Source: Bacteroidaceae bacterium
GTDB taxonomy: Bacteria > Bacteroidota > Bacteroidia > Bacteroidales > Bacteroidaceae
DNA: 50,208 nucleotides
NCBI GenBank assembly: GCA_017540585.1
Contig: JAFYAT010000089.1
Location: 1 to 50,208 of the forward strand
Reading direction: 5' to 3'
Shown here: positions 18,245 through 25,461 of the stretch, piece after piece
Layout of the letters: every line of letters begins with the position of its first letter
Position numbering within the stretch: position 1 is the stretch's first letter
Made by a program: the position numbers and the translations under genes
Notes under the pieces: model-generated
Database searches by the model: none
Seen by the model: the letters and a program-made list of their open reading frames with translations, nothing else
What the model was told of the DNA's origin: nothing

Positions 18245-19468
18245 CTAGTTTATACCTTTACCTTTTTGGAAGCTGTTTTTTAATTCTCTTGCAAATATGT
18301 CCACAGAAGAAGCATCTATTTTCTTTCCATTACAAGAATCAACTTTTATAGGCTCATCAGACTTGTCTTTCTGACTTTTAACAGTATCATTGCTTGATTC
18401 TGTTGAAGATTCTTCCTTTGTCTCTGCTGCTTCCTCATCCTTCTTCCTTTCAGATGTCGGTGGTACTGTGACTTTTGCTGAATCAATAGCTTTGATTTCT
18501 GTGGAGTCTGTATCACTCACCTTGTCTTCTGGAGACATGAAATGATTGTATGCAAAATATGCTCCTGCACAGATGGCAAGCACAAGCACTCCACATAAGA
18601 AACCATAAAGGAATGGCTTGTATTTGCAAAGACCTTGACATTTAGCAAAAACACTATCATCTTTTGGCTCAGGGTGAGAGACGTTTTTACATGGCTCTGT
18701 CCCAACTTCTTCCACCTTTATGAGATATGCTGTATGATTGTCCTTATTCTCAGAGGTAACGTCACACAGCATACTGACCTTTTGTGTGTCTGATGCATCT
18801 GGCTTTGTGATGATATACAAGAGATTGTCATCAGAGGTTTGTTCCAACATACCGTCACTACACATAAAGAAGTAGTCACCGACCCGCACATCAGTGATAT
18901 GAGCGATGTCAGCCTTAGCTCTATTTGGTTGGCAAGGTTGCATAGCGCGTGTGATAACATTCTTCTGTGGATGTTTTTTAGCCTCCTCTTCCGTAATCTC
19001 ACCTATCTTGATAAGGTCGTTGACGAGAGAGTGGTCACGTGTCTGGAACATAATACGGGCAGGCTCTCCATCCATGACAGGACGAATCTGATAAACACGA
19101 CTGTCACCTATGTGTGCAACGGTAACACCATCACGATGGAAACAAACAAATGTCATCGTTGTGCCCATCTTTTTCTCCTCGCCATTGTCCTTGGCGTCAA
19201 GTGCATCGTATGCATCATTAAGTGCCTGACGTAGGAGTTCATCGCTAAAAGGTTCTTCAGGTGTCCAATGCGAAAGGATTGTGCGACTCATAGTTTCGCA
19301 CACCGTACCAGATGCGACCTCACCTTTTTCGTGTCCGCCCATTCCGTCACACAGGATAAAAAGACGGTCATCGGGTGTTGATTTCTGATGACAAGGGAAA
19401 ATGGAATCTTCCTGATTCTGTCGTTGTCCCAGTTCATGAATACTATATGAATGTATCTTGTATTTCAT
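18245..19468 (-). CDS. PP2C-type protein phosphatase with membrane anchor
   Basis: 407 aa. PP2C motifs in order: RQNQEDS, CDGMGGHEKGE, GTTMTF, AHIGDSRVYQI, DHSLVN, VITRAM, CSDGMLE and DNHTAYL. The metal-binding Asp residues are all present, so an active Mn/Mg-dependent Ser/Thr phosphatase is expected. The domain covers about 1-245. A membrane helix follows at about 285-305 (LYGFLCGVLVLAICAGAYF), then an acidic Ser/Thr/Lys-rich tail outside. The catalytic domain therefore faces the cytoplasm, opposite the kinases. It starts 5 bp after the FHA gene. It is the natural antagonist of the two kinases downstream. Confidence 0.93.
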   Translation of the reverse strand: MKYKIHSYSIHELGQRQNQEDSIFPCHQKSTPDDRLFILCDGMGGHEKGEVASGTVCETMSRTILSHWTPEEPFSDELLRQALNDAYDALDAKDNGEEKKMGTTMTFVCFHRDGVTVAHIGDSRVYQIRPVMDGEPARIMFQTRDHSLVNDLIKIGEITEEEAKKHPQKNVITRAMQPCQPNRAKADIAHITDVRVGDYFFMCSDGMLEQTSDDNLLYIITKPDASDTQKVSMLCDVTSENKDNHTAYLIKVEEVGTEPCKNVSHPEPKDDSVFAKCQGLCKYKPFLYGFLCGVLVLAICAGAYFAYNHFMSPEDKVSDTDSTEIKAIDSAKVTVPPTSERKKDEEAAETKEESSTESSNDTVKSQKDKSDEPIKVDSCNGKKIDASSVDIFARELKNSFQKGKGIN

Positions 19469-19473
19469 GTTTT

Positions 19474-20025
19474 TTACATTTTGAAGATGACCTCGGTCAT
19501 TCCCAGTTTTATCCGGTCATTATTGTTTAATATGATTTTGTCCGACTCACCAACCAATACACCATTGACGTATGACGGGTTTTTATTCGCACCATTACGG
19601 AAGAAGTGAAGTGTCTTTCCTCCTACGTTCTTAACCTCAATAATTGCATGGTTTCTACTCATGTATCTGTCATCCACACAGATTTGTACAGAAGCGTCAG
19701 ACGTTGAAGCCTTTCTGCCAATGGTGTTCAAGCCAATACCCAACTGATATTTGCTTCCATAGCCATCAACAAGGACTCCGACATTGGTCTTTGGCACAGA
19801 GCCAACAATCTGCGTCTCTTCGCCACCTGACGATGGTGCAAAACCATATTGCGTTTCTTCACACGCAATATTAGTCTTTGGTGCATCTACAATCTTCTGA
19901 CATTCACCTACCCTGTGCTTCTCATGACACACGGGACAAGTAAACACCGCATTATCAATGTTTGGATTGTCTGCAAGGCGGAGGACTTTTCCGCACTTAG
20001 GACATCTCACCTTTATTTCACTCAT
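19474..20025 (-). CDS. Zinc-ribbon / FHA domain protein
   Basis: 183 aa, no membrane segment. The N-terminal zinc ribbon has CPKCGKVL and CPVCHEKH (two CxxC pairs, residues about 8-35). A linker holds ACEETQYG and GGEETQIVG, matching the EETxV-type motif of the kinases. The C-terminal FHA domain (about 95-183) has IGRK, MSRNHAII and NPSYVNG, the phosphothreonine-binding signatures. FHA proteins bind pThr peptides; here the ligand could be its own linker (an auto-inhibitory switch as in GarA/OdhI) or the same motif on neighbours. The start overlaps the end of the caspase-like gene by 8 bp, implying translational coupling. Confidence 0.9.
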   Translation of the reverse strand: MSEIKVRCPKCGKVLRLADNPNIDNAVFTCPVCHEKHRVGECQKIVDAPKTNIACEETQYGFAPSSGGEETQIVGSVPKTNVGVLVDGYGSKYQLGIGLNTIGRKASTSDASVQICVDDRYMSRNHAIIEVKNVGGKTLHFFRNGANKNPSYVNGVLVGESDKIILNNNDRIKLGMTEVIFKM

Positions 20026-20755
20026 CTTTCTTCCACTTCATTACAGGCATCTTGTTCGGAAACTTGCCCCACATGACAGGATGCTGTTTACCATTTGAAT
20101 CTTTATTAACCTTTGTGCTTACATAATTGAAAAGTTCCTTGGCTGTAACGACACTATCCCTATCCACATCAGCACCACCCCGAAGCCCATGTTGAAGAGC
20201 GTATGTAAACAAGCCATTTGTCTTCTTGGGATTCTCAATGGACAATTCATTGCTACGACATGACAGGAACAACATAATGTTATTGCCTAAGGATTTGTAC
20301 TTTGACGACACCTTGCTATTATCACGAAATGCTCCGGAAAAACATGCGTCTGCAAATATCATCTTGTTCTTACTCTTACTTGACGACATAATCTTACTTA
20401 TATCACCATAGCGCAAGAAACCGTCATAACACGCAAATCCACCTTTTATACCATGTCCACTAAAGTAAAATACGACAATGTCATTGGCAGATGCCCTTCC
20501 AAACATATCCTGCATAGCAGACTTGACATTGGCGACAGTTGCCTTTTCGTTCATCAATAGCTTGGTAGATGAATTTCTGTTTTCCTTGTACAGCCACTGC
20601 ATTGTTGCTGCATCGTTATATGCAAGTCGCAAGTCATTTTTAGTACCAGAGTAGTCTGATATTCCGACCGTAACAAGATATACCTTGGCTTGTACAAGGG
20701 AAACATAGAAAAAGACAGATAGCAGACATAATGTCTTCATTATCTTATGCGTCAT
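20018..20755 (-). CDS. Exported caspase-fold (C14) peptidase
   Basis: 245 aa. Caspase/metacaspase p20 core with catalytic His101 in FYFSGHG and Cys138 in FADACFSG, and GISDYSG near the start of the fold. It begins with a hydrophobic signal peptide (MKTLCLLSVFFYVSLVQA, cleavage near QAK), so the protease should be in the periplasm or outside. An internal ATG at 20740 (MKTL) is an equally good start and would remove the 11-bp overlap with the upstream gene. Residues 195-215 (GGADVDRDSVVTAKELF) resemble a Ca-binding loop. Prokaryotic caspases usually cut after Arg or Lys. Coupling to kinase, PP2C and FHA genes is unusual. Confidence 0.9.
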   Translation of the reverse strand: MTHKIMKTLCLLSVFFYVSLVQAKVYLVTVGISDYSGTKNDLRLAYNDAATMQWLYKENRNSSTKLLMNEKATVANVKSAMQDMFGRASANDIVVFYFSGHGIKGGFACYDGFLRYGDISKIMSSSKSKNKMIFADACFSGAFRDNSKVSSKYKSLGNNIMLFLSCRSNELSIENPKKTNGLFTYALQHGLRGGADVDRDSVVTAKELFNYVSTKVNKDSNGKQHPVMWGKFPNKMPVMKWKKDE

Positions 20756-21476
20756 ACACTTCTACATCATTATTGTAGTCATCCTGATTGTCGGCATTAT
20801 ACGCAAAAGTGTCCTGCTGCTCCTGCTCTGCCTGTTGCTGGGCGATGTATTCGTTCTCATACCTATCCATGCCCACACTCTGATCCGAAATATCAAGAAT
20901 CTCTCCATCTTCCAATGCGCCATTGTGATTCATGTCTATACCGATAACATCTGCATAGCCATCGCCATCTGCGTCAAGAACTGCAGCAACCTCATCACCA
21001 TTGGTAAGTATTGCCATCTCCTGATGAGTTCCATCCTCAGTGTATCTTTCATAAACACCAAGCACCTGTACCTCACCACCATCATTATTATCTGAATCTG
21101 ATGTATCCTGAGGCTCTGGTGTCTCTGCCACCGGGTCCGCACCTGCATGATTAGTGTAATCTGGCTCAGCCTCAACTTCAGCAGTCACTTCTTGTGTATC
21201 TTTGGTTGAAGCTGTTTCTGTCTCAGTAACGATATCGTTTTCCGGTTCAACTTCTGCAACGACCTCTTCTTCATCATTCATGGAATTGATAGCATGGGCA
21301 GCAGCAACAGAACCTGCTCCACCTACTGCACCTCCAAATACTCCTGCTGTAGCTATAACAAAGGCACGCTTGGCATTGCTGTCCTTTTCTTTTGTCTTTG
21401 ATGCCTCCTCAATCTTCTTATTAACACTTGCACCTTCGTTCTTAGGTTGCATTACTATTGTATCTTCATTGTTCAT
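20745..21476 (-). CDS. Acidic single-pass membrane protein with Ca-loop-like motif
   Basis: 243 aa from the ATG at 21476 (an ATG at 21503 is open, but the candidate -7 box at 21518-21525 leaves it almost no leader). The start MNNEDTIVMQPKN echoes NNEETVVMG of the two kinases. A Gly/Ala-rich membrane helix follows (AFVIATAGVFGGAVGGAGSVAAA, about 35-60). The remaining 180 residues are very acidic and should be outside. They contain DADGDGYADVIGIDMNHNGALEDGE, which has two EF-hand/dockerin-like DxDxDG loops. The short cytoplasmic tail with one Thr motif looks like a phospho-docking site. It is immediately upstream of the caspase gene. Function unknown. Confidence 0.75.
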   Translation of the reverse strand: MNNEDTIVMQPKNEGASVNKKIEEASKTKEKDSNAKRAFVIATAGVFGGAVGGAGSVAAAHAINSMNDEEEVVAEVEPENDIVTETETASTKDTQEVTAEVEAEPDYTNHAGADPVAETPEPQDTSDSDNNDGGEVQVLGVYERYTEDGTHQEMAILTNGDEVAAVLDADGDGYADVIGIDMNHNGALEDGEILDISDQSVGMDRYENEYIAQQQAEQEQQDTFAYNADNQDDYNNDVEVYDA

Positions 21477-21517
21477 AGTGTAAATGGTTTTAATGTTTGA
21501 CATTTGATTTTCTGATG

Positions 21518-21525
21518 CAAAAGTA
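21518..21525 (-). promoter_or_regulatory. Candidate -7 element for the kinase/caspase operon
   Basis: TACTTTTG read on the minus strand fits TAnnTTTG. It would start RNA about 35 bases before the ATG at 21476. No convincing -33 TTTG is seen 19-21 bases upstream, so the promoter may need an activator; the LytTR protein upstream is a candidate. Positions 21526-21719 hold no other feature. Confidence 0.45.
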
Positions 21526-21719
21526 CGTCATTATATCGTACTACGGAAAGATGCCAATCGATGTTGTACAAAACCCCTTTATTAATCCACGAAATGATAT
21601 AAGAGCTCCAGATCTGTATTATTCACACAGAGGTTCTACGTTCTTGTTGAATATAAGAGACAAGTAATCCAATACTTACATTTTTTTACTCTTGCATTAT
21701 GAAACATGAACAATGTATG

Positions 21720-22448
21720 CTAATGTGTATATTTACATCCACATGCAATACATTGTTTGTTGTACTCTATCTGTCTGTAAGGAATAGAGCCAAAAGGCTT
21801 CCCACATGACGGATTCGGGCATTTGTATTTATTTGCGAACTCCTCGTCAAGGTCATGAAGTTTCTTCTGGACGGTATCATTCGACATTCCTTGCAAGAAG
21901 AAATAGATTGCAATTGCCAAGGCTGCTACAATAATAATAACACGGAAGGTGGTAGCTATTCCAGGAATAAATCCTATACACATACCACACATGGACAATA
22001 TACCTTGCAGACGTGACATATTAGCATCTTTGACAGCCTTTTCCTGTATCTTCAACTTTCTACGGTCATACTCGTCCCACACACTTTTCAAATGTGTCAA
22101 ACTATATGTAGGAACTTGAGAAGATGACTGAGGACCTGTTGCTACGGGCGATTTCCCCAGAGTCATATCAAGAATCTGCTTTAGAGGGACATTGAACCTT
22201 TCACTACCAAGTTGGATGATACTCATAGGTGTTATGGCCTTTGAGAAGACCTGAATACCATCCACGTATGTAATATTCTGCTCTTTAAGGTTCTCAATTG
22301 ATATTTTCTCACCAAGAACAGTTATTCGACAATGCTGGCGACTTACGGTCGATGGTACAGAACCAGCTTGTCCAATATTAAATTCTTTTCCATTAGCGAT
22401 GCAATGGAGTCGCCTTGCTCCTTCTTCTCTACCTATGATTATTTCCAT
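21720..22448 (-). CDS. FHA membrane protein with C-terminal zinc ribbon
   Basis: 242 aa from the ATG at 22448 (MEIIIGREEG); an upstream start at 22484 would overlap the LytTR gene. The N-terminal FHA domain (about 1-95) has IGREEG, STVSRQHCRI and ITYVDG. Two membrane helices follow at about 150-195 (ILSMCGMCIGFIPGIATTF and VIIIVAALAIAIYFFL). The C-terminus is a zinc ribbon (CPNPSC...CIACGC). This mirrors the other FHA protein in the island, with domain order reversed and membrane-anchored. It could recruit phosphorylated partners to the membrane. It lies 4 bp after the LytTR gene. Confidence 0.85.
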   Translation of the reverse strand: MEIIIGREEGARRLHCIANGKEFNIGQAGSVPSTVSRQHCRITVLGEKISIENLKEQNITYVDGIQVFSKAITPMSIIQLGSERFNVPLKQILDMTLGKSPVATGPQSSSQVPTYSLTHLKSVWDEYDRRKLKIQEKAVKDANMSRLQGILSMCGMCIGFIPGIATTFRVIIIVAALAIAIYFFLQGMSNDTVQKKLHDLDEEFANKYKCPNPSCGKPFGSIPYRQIEYNKQCIACGCKYTH

Positions 22449-22452
22449 GTGA

Positions 22453-22839
22453 CTATTTGTTTTCTGCTTTGTTATTATTTGCATGTTCCACCATCAATGT
22501 CTTCAACTGTCGTAAAGCCTCCTTTGATATTCCAAGTTGAAATGCAAAATTCACTCCGTCAGTTACAGTAAGTATCTGACGAAGAATATGGATTTGGTAC
22601 ACGTAATTCAGATTGACGATGAATCGCTTGCCTATACGGGCAAACATGGTTGCACGTTCACGAAGATTTTCAGAAATATGACGTTGCATATCTGAAAGGT
22701 TCATACATACAGATGCTCTTACTTTATTTACAAGAACGATGTTGGTATAGTTACCATCACCCTCCATGTAAACAATCTTGGAGCAGTTGATGCGAAGTAG
22801 TTCATCACGTGTGTTTATATACAAGTAGTCCGTAGCCAT
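22453..22839 (-). CDS. Stand-alone LytTR DNA-binding regulator
   Basis: 128 aa from the ATG at 22839 (MATDYLYIN). The whole protein is a LytTR domain: INTRDELLRINCSKIVYMEGDGNYTNIVL, then FARIGKRFIVNLNYVYQI near the middle. It has no receiver or membrane region. LytTR proteins bind paired imperfect direct repeats upstream of target promoters. As first gene of the minus-strand cluster it is a likely local regulator of the FHA/caspase/kinase genes, either directly or through a change in its phosphorylation. No -7 box was found just upstream. Confidence 0.87.
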   Translation of the reverse strand: MATDYLYINTRDELLRINCSKIVYMEGDGNYTNIVLVNKVRASVCMNLSDMQRHISENLRERATMFARIGKRFIVNLNYVYQIHILRQILTVTDGVNFAFQLGISKEALRQLKTLMVEHANNNKAENK

Positions 22840-23475
22840 GACCAATAGATTTTTCTGTCGGCTACCATAACAGAAGTTTTTAAGATTGTAAATATTGTGT
22901 TCGTTTCACGTCGCATATAGGCAAAAAAAACGTGGAGCCCGACACTGTTGCCCGTTCCACGCTTCTTGGCTCTCGCATTGCCCTTCCTGTCGAAACGAGC
23001 AACGTCGAAAGCCCCACGATGAATGTATAATGACATACCAAAAACAGCACAAAGCGTAAGGATACAGTTATCCCTACACTCTTACCGGGGTATGTATATT
23101 ACATCCCAAGGGGCGTTCCCGTTGCTTTGTTCTTGACAGGAATTTGAATTTGCGAGATTCAGAAGCGTCAAAATCAAAGCGTTCAGTTACGCCTTTTTAT
23201 GTATATATGTATCTTTCCCGCCCGCCCCATCGTGGGACTTACGCAGAAAAGATACCACAAAGTTATGAAAGCAATCCCTTATAACCAAATATTTGAATAT
23301 AAAATGCAAAAAACAACAATAAAAAGCACGACCATCATTCCATTTGACATGGTTAAGAGCATCTTCGCGCAATTATTGGTGTCCGTAAAAACTTTTATCA
23401 ATTTCAGCAATCACTCATTTCTCAGACAGTCAGAGCTCTCCAGGAGTTAAGGCGAACTACAGAGTTCCTTTGTCA
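22840..23475. other. Gene-free right edge of the island, structured element
   Basis: Positions about 22925-23240 are more GC-rich than their surroundings. The minus strand reads coherently as HRGAFDVARFDRKGNARAKK and on for a short distance, with no family known to me. CCCACGAT (about 23014-23021) and ATCGTGGG (about 23229-23236) are complementary, and GGATA/TATCC forms a small hairpin near 23058. It could be a structured RNA, a repeated element or a decayed small gene. Positions 23240-23475 hold no other signal; the direct repeat begins at 23476. Confidence 0.4.
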
Positions 23476-23679
23476 GTTGCCAAGTCAGAGGTAAACAACA
23501 ACGCATGGTCATCAGCTGCAGAGATAGGTATTCAGGCAAGTGCTGACATAACAGGAATCAACGGAGTTGCCACTGGTAACTCCCGTTCCACGTTGACCTA
23601 CGATTTGACTGGCAACGTAGTAAGCAATCCATCCAACGGCATCTTCATCCAGAATGGTAAGAAATACTTGATTAAGTAA
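23476..23679 (+). pseudogene. Detached 3' end of a GH2 glycosidase gene
   Basis: 68 codons identical in protein sequence to the C-terminus of the GH2 enzyme at 7285-11253 (VAKSEVNNNAWSSAAEIG ... QNGKKYLIK). No catalytic or carbohydrate-binding domain precedes it. A TTG at 23470 would give a 69-residue peptide, but no promoter is evident and the fragment is best read as a gene remnant. The four nucleotide differences from the intact copy are all silent, so the two copies diverged while still under protein-level selection. Confidence 0.93.
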
Positions 23680-23786
23680 GGTCTCCGTAGTTTCAGAGTT
23701 AATGAAACCATACATATAAGTTAGTGGTTAACTATACCAGACTAACCCATTAAGTCTAATATAGTTAACCACTAACTCGTATATAG
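23476..23786. repeat. 311-bp direct repeat, right copy
   Basis: Same sequence as 11050-11360 with six mismatches and no gaps, including the downstream long hairpin (here 23719-23777). It marks the right boundary of the roughly 12-kb island. Confidence 0.95.
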
Positions 23787-23885
23787 TTACCCAAGCCCCC
23801 TAATACACCTACCCAAGACGTATAAACAAGATACCAGAAAAAGCTCAAATCCATCAAGTATCCATTATTTTACCGAACGAATCCA

Positions 23886-23910
23886 ATTGCGAACGCAGTG
23901 CGTTCGCAAT
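23886..23910. repeat. 25-bp perfect palindrome
   Basis: ATTGCGAACGCA, a central G, then TGCGTTCGCAAT: two 12-bp arms with no mismatch. It lies about 75 bp before the promoter of the AbiF small-RNA unit. No T-run follows, so it resembles an operator or a recombination site more than a terminator. Confidence 0.8.
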
Positions 23911-23959
23911 ATTCAAAAACATCAAAATTAGCACGATATGCAACATTTTATTCAAAATA

Positions 23960-23991
23960 TTTGTATAAACAAAGAAAACTTCATATCTTTG
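23960..23991 (+). promoter_or_regulatory. Strong Bacteroidetes promoter upstream of abiF
   Basis: TTTG at 23960-23963, 20 bases, then TATCTTTG at 23984-23991: an exact match to the Bacteroidetes sigma-ABfr consensus layout. RNA should start near 23997, just before a short hairpin with a T-run. Confidence 0.85.
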
Positions 23992-23996
23992 CAACA

Positions 23997-24048
23997 CTAG
24001 AACCCGCCAAGCCTCTCAACGATGCTCAAATGTGCGGGTCGTTTTTTT
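23997..24048 (+). ncRNA. Short RNA/attenuator upstream of the AbiF gene
   Basis: From the predicted start near 23997 the transcript is about 50 bases long. ACCCGC (24002-24007) pairs with GCGGGT (24034-24039), followed by CG and seven Ts (24042-24048), a typical intrinsic terminator. The 26-base loop (CAAGCCTCTCAACG...) is large for a plain terminator. The unit ends 13 bases before the AbiF ATG. It could be a small RNA antitoxin/cofactor for the HEPN protein or a transcription attenuator. From memory, AbiF toxins have been linked to adjacent small non-coding RNAs, but I cannot verify that here. Confidence 0.65.
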
Positions 24049-24061
24049 ATATATACATATC

Positions 24062-24964
24062 ATGATAACGACAATTCCATTTCGCAAAGGCTACACATCT
24101 CCAAAAGACCTAACGACCCTGCTGATGTCAAGAGGTTTGATGATTCACGATACTTCAAAGGCAGAGCATTATTTGAAGCATATAGGCTATTATCGCCTTT
24201 CTGCTTATATGTTTCCATTTTTGAAAACTCCAAAACAACAGCACATATATAAACAAGGGGCATCATTTGACAAAGTAATGATGCTCTACCGCTTCGACAA
24301 AAAATTACGATTATTCTTGTTCAATGAGATTGAAAAGATAGAAGTCGCTGTTAGAAGTGCCATCGTGAATATTGGTAGCGAAATGACAGGTAATCCATTT
24401 TGGATGACCGATGCCTCAAATTTCACAGACAAATCAAAGTTTACCAAAACAATGCAGCTCATAGATACAGAACTGCGTTGCTCTCGTGAAGACTTTATTG
24501 TTCATTTCAAAAACAAATATTCTGATGCATATCCACCAGCATGGATTCTATCAGAAATATTGCCCTTTGGTGTCATTACCAACATATACAGCAACATAAA
24601 AAACAAAAAGATAAAGAAACGTATCTCACAGGTATTTGACTTACAAATCGCGCCATTCGAGTCTTGGCTCACAATAATCACACTTACAAGAAACGCATGT
24701 TGTCACCACGCACGCATTTGGAACAAACAAAATACGATACGTGCAACCATACCAAACAAGACAACACATCCATGGATTACTTTGCCAACAGATTTGCTAC
24801 GTATATACTTCAACATCTGTATTATCAAGTATTTCTTGAATGTAATTTCACCAGATAATGATATGTTGGCAAAGTTGCGTTGGCTATTTGTAGAGTTCCC
24901 TGAGATTGACCTCAAGGCATTAGGTTTCCCACAAGGCTGGGAAATGGAACCATTATGGAGATAA
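24062..24964 (+). CDS. AbiF/Abi_2 family HEPN protein
   Basis: 300 aa from the ATG at 24062 (a GTG at 24032 lies inside the terminator hairpin and is unlikely). The Abi_2 pattern is clear: KGYTSPKDLTTLLMSRGL, HYLKHIGYYRLSAYMFPF, YRFDKKLRLFLFNEIEKIEVAVRS and PAWILSEILPFGVI. The later TRNACCHHARIWN holds the HEPN ribonuclease motif RNxxxH. AbiD/AbiF proteins abort phage infection by RNA cleavage and resemble the HEPN ancestors of Cas13. No signal peptide. It stands alone downstream of the short RNA, next to the island edge and a toxin-antitoxin pair, in a defence-like neighbourhood. Confidence 0.9.
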   Translation: MITTIPFRKGYTSPKDLTTLLMSRGLMIHDTSKAEHYLKHIGYYRLSAYMFPFLKTPKQQHIYKQGASFDKVMMLYRFDKKLRLFLFNEIEKIEVAVRSAIVNIGSEMTGNPFWMTDASNFTDKSKFTKTMQLIDTELRCSREDFIVHFKNKYSDAYPPAWILSEILPFGVITNIYSNIKNKKIKKRISQVFDLQIAPFESWLTIITLTRNACCHHARIWNKQNTIRATIPNKTTHPWITLPTDLLRIYFNICIIKYFLNVISPDNDMLAKLRWLFVEFPEIDLKALGFPQGWEMEPLWR

Positions 24965-25015
24965 TGCGGAATAATGTTTGTGTTTTCAATACAATAGAAC
25001 TTCTCTCTCTCTCCT

Positions 25016-25052
25016 TTCAACTTTTAACTTTTCATTTTTAACTTTTAACTTA
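25016..25052. repeat. AACTTTTAACTTTT repeat, copy 1
   Basis: Low-complexity AACTTTTAACTTTTCATTTT-type sequence that is the reverse complement of about 29005-29037. It lies just downstream of the AbiF gene. Confidence 0.7.
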
Positions 25053-25061
25053 AAAAGGAAG

Positions 25062-25142
25062 CTGCCACTTTACACGGTGTAAACATGGTGTTTACGATGT
25101 GCAAAGTGGCAGGTTATATGACGTAAGTGCATCCATGCACTT
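25062..25142. terminator. Nested hairpins between convergent genes
   Basis: CTGCCACTTT (25062-25071) pairs with AAAGTGGCAG (25103-25112) around an inner GTAAACA/TGTTTAC hairpin. A second hairpin AAGTGCAT/ATGCACTT follows at 25125-25142. The structure sits between the AbiF gene (+) and the toxin gene (-), which converge, so a bidirectional termination role is likely, though T-runs are short. Confidence 0.55.
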
Positions 25143-25185
25143 GCCTCTCGTATTTATTGATGACTATTAATCGGATTAATGTAAA

Positions 25186-25461
25186 TTAGAATATGTCTGA
25201 GTGTGTTCCTGTGTTTAACATGAGTAATACCAGTTCATTGTCGTATTGCTTCCACACGAGTAACCAATCTGGAGCAATATGGCATTCCCACTCACCATCC
25301 CTATTACCACTCAGGATATGTGGGCGGTATGACGCAGGTAAACATCCGTCTTGTTCAAGCAGTTCCATTGCTTTACGCAGTTTTTCCATAGGCAAACCAC
25401 GTTTCATGCACCGCTTGAAATCTTTTTCAAAGCTTTTGGTTGTTAATATTTTGTATGCCAT
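25186..25461 (-). CDS. YafQ/RelE-type toxin
   Basis: 91 aa. MAYKILTTKSFEKDFKRCMKRG, then GEWECHIAPDWLLVWKQ and the C-terminal TGTHSDIF match the YafQ branch of the RelE superfamily. These are ribosome-dependent endoribonucleases that cut mRNA in the A-site. The conserved C-terminal His (THSDIF) is present. The length is normal for the family. It overlaps the antitoxin stop by 1 bp. Confidence 0.9.
   Translation of the reverse strand: MAYKILTTKSFEKDFKRCMKRGLPMEKLRKAMELLEQDGCLPASYRPHILSGNRDGEWECHIAPDWLLVWKQYDNELVLLMLNTGTHSDIF

Noticed and set aside
13394-20755. TerY-P or type VI secretion regulatory module
   Set aside because: No vWA/TerY protein, TerD-like protein or secretion component is present; only the kinase/PP2C/FHA similarity remains.
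22900-23240. Possible tmRNA (minus strand has TTTCGACAGG)
   Set aside because: No tag-peptide reading frame and no matching 3' acceptor/T-arm end could be found.
11360-23476. Classical integrase-driven element
   Set aside because: No integrase, transposase, relaxase or tRNA attachment site was found; the bounding repeat is a gene end, so homologous recombination is more likely.
24032-24061. GTG start 30 bases upstream for the AbiF gene
   Set aside because: It lies inside the terminator hairpin of the short RNA; the ATG at 24062 begins the family sequence.
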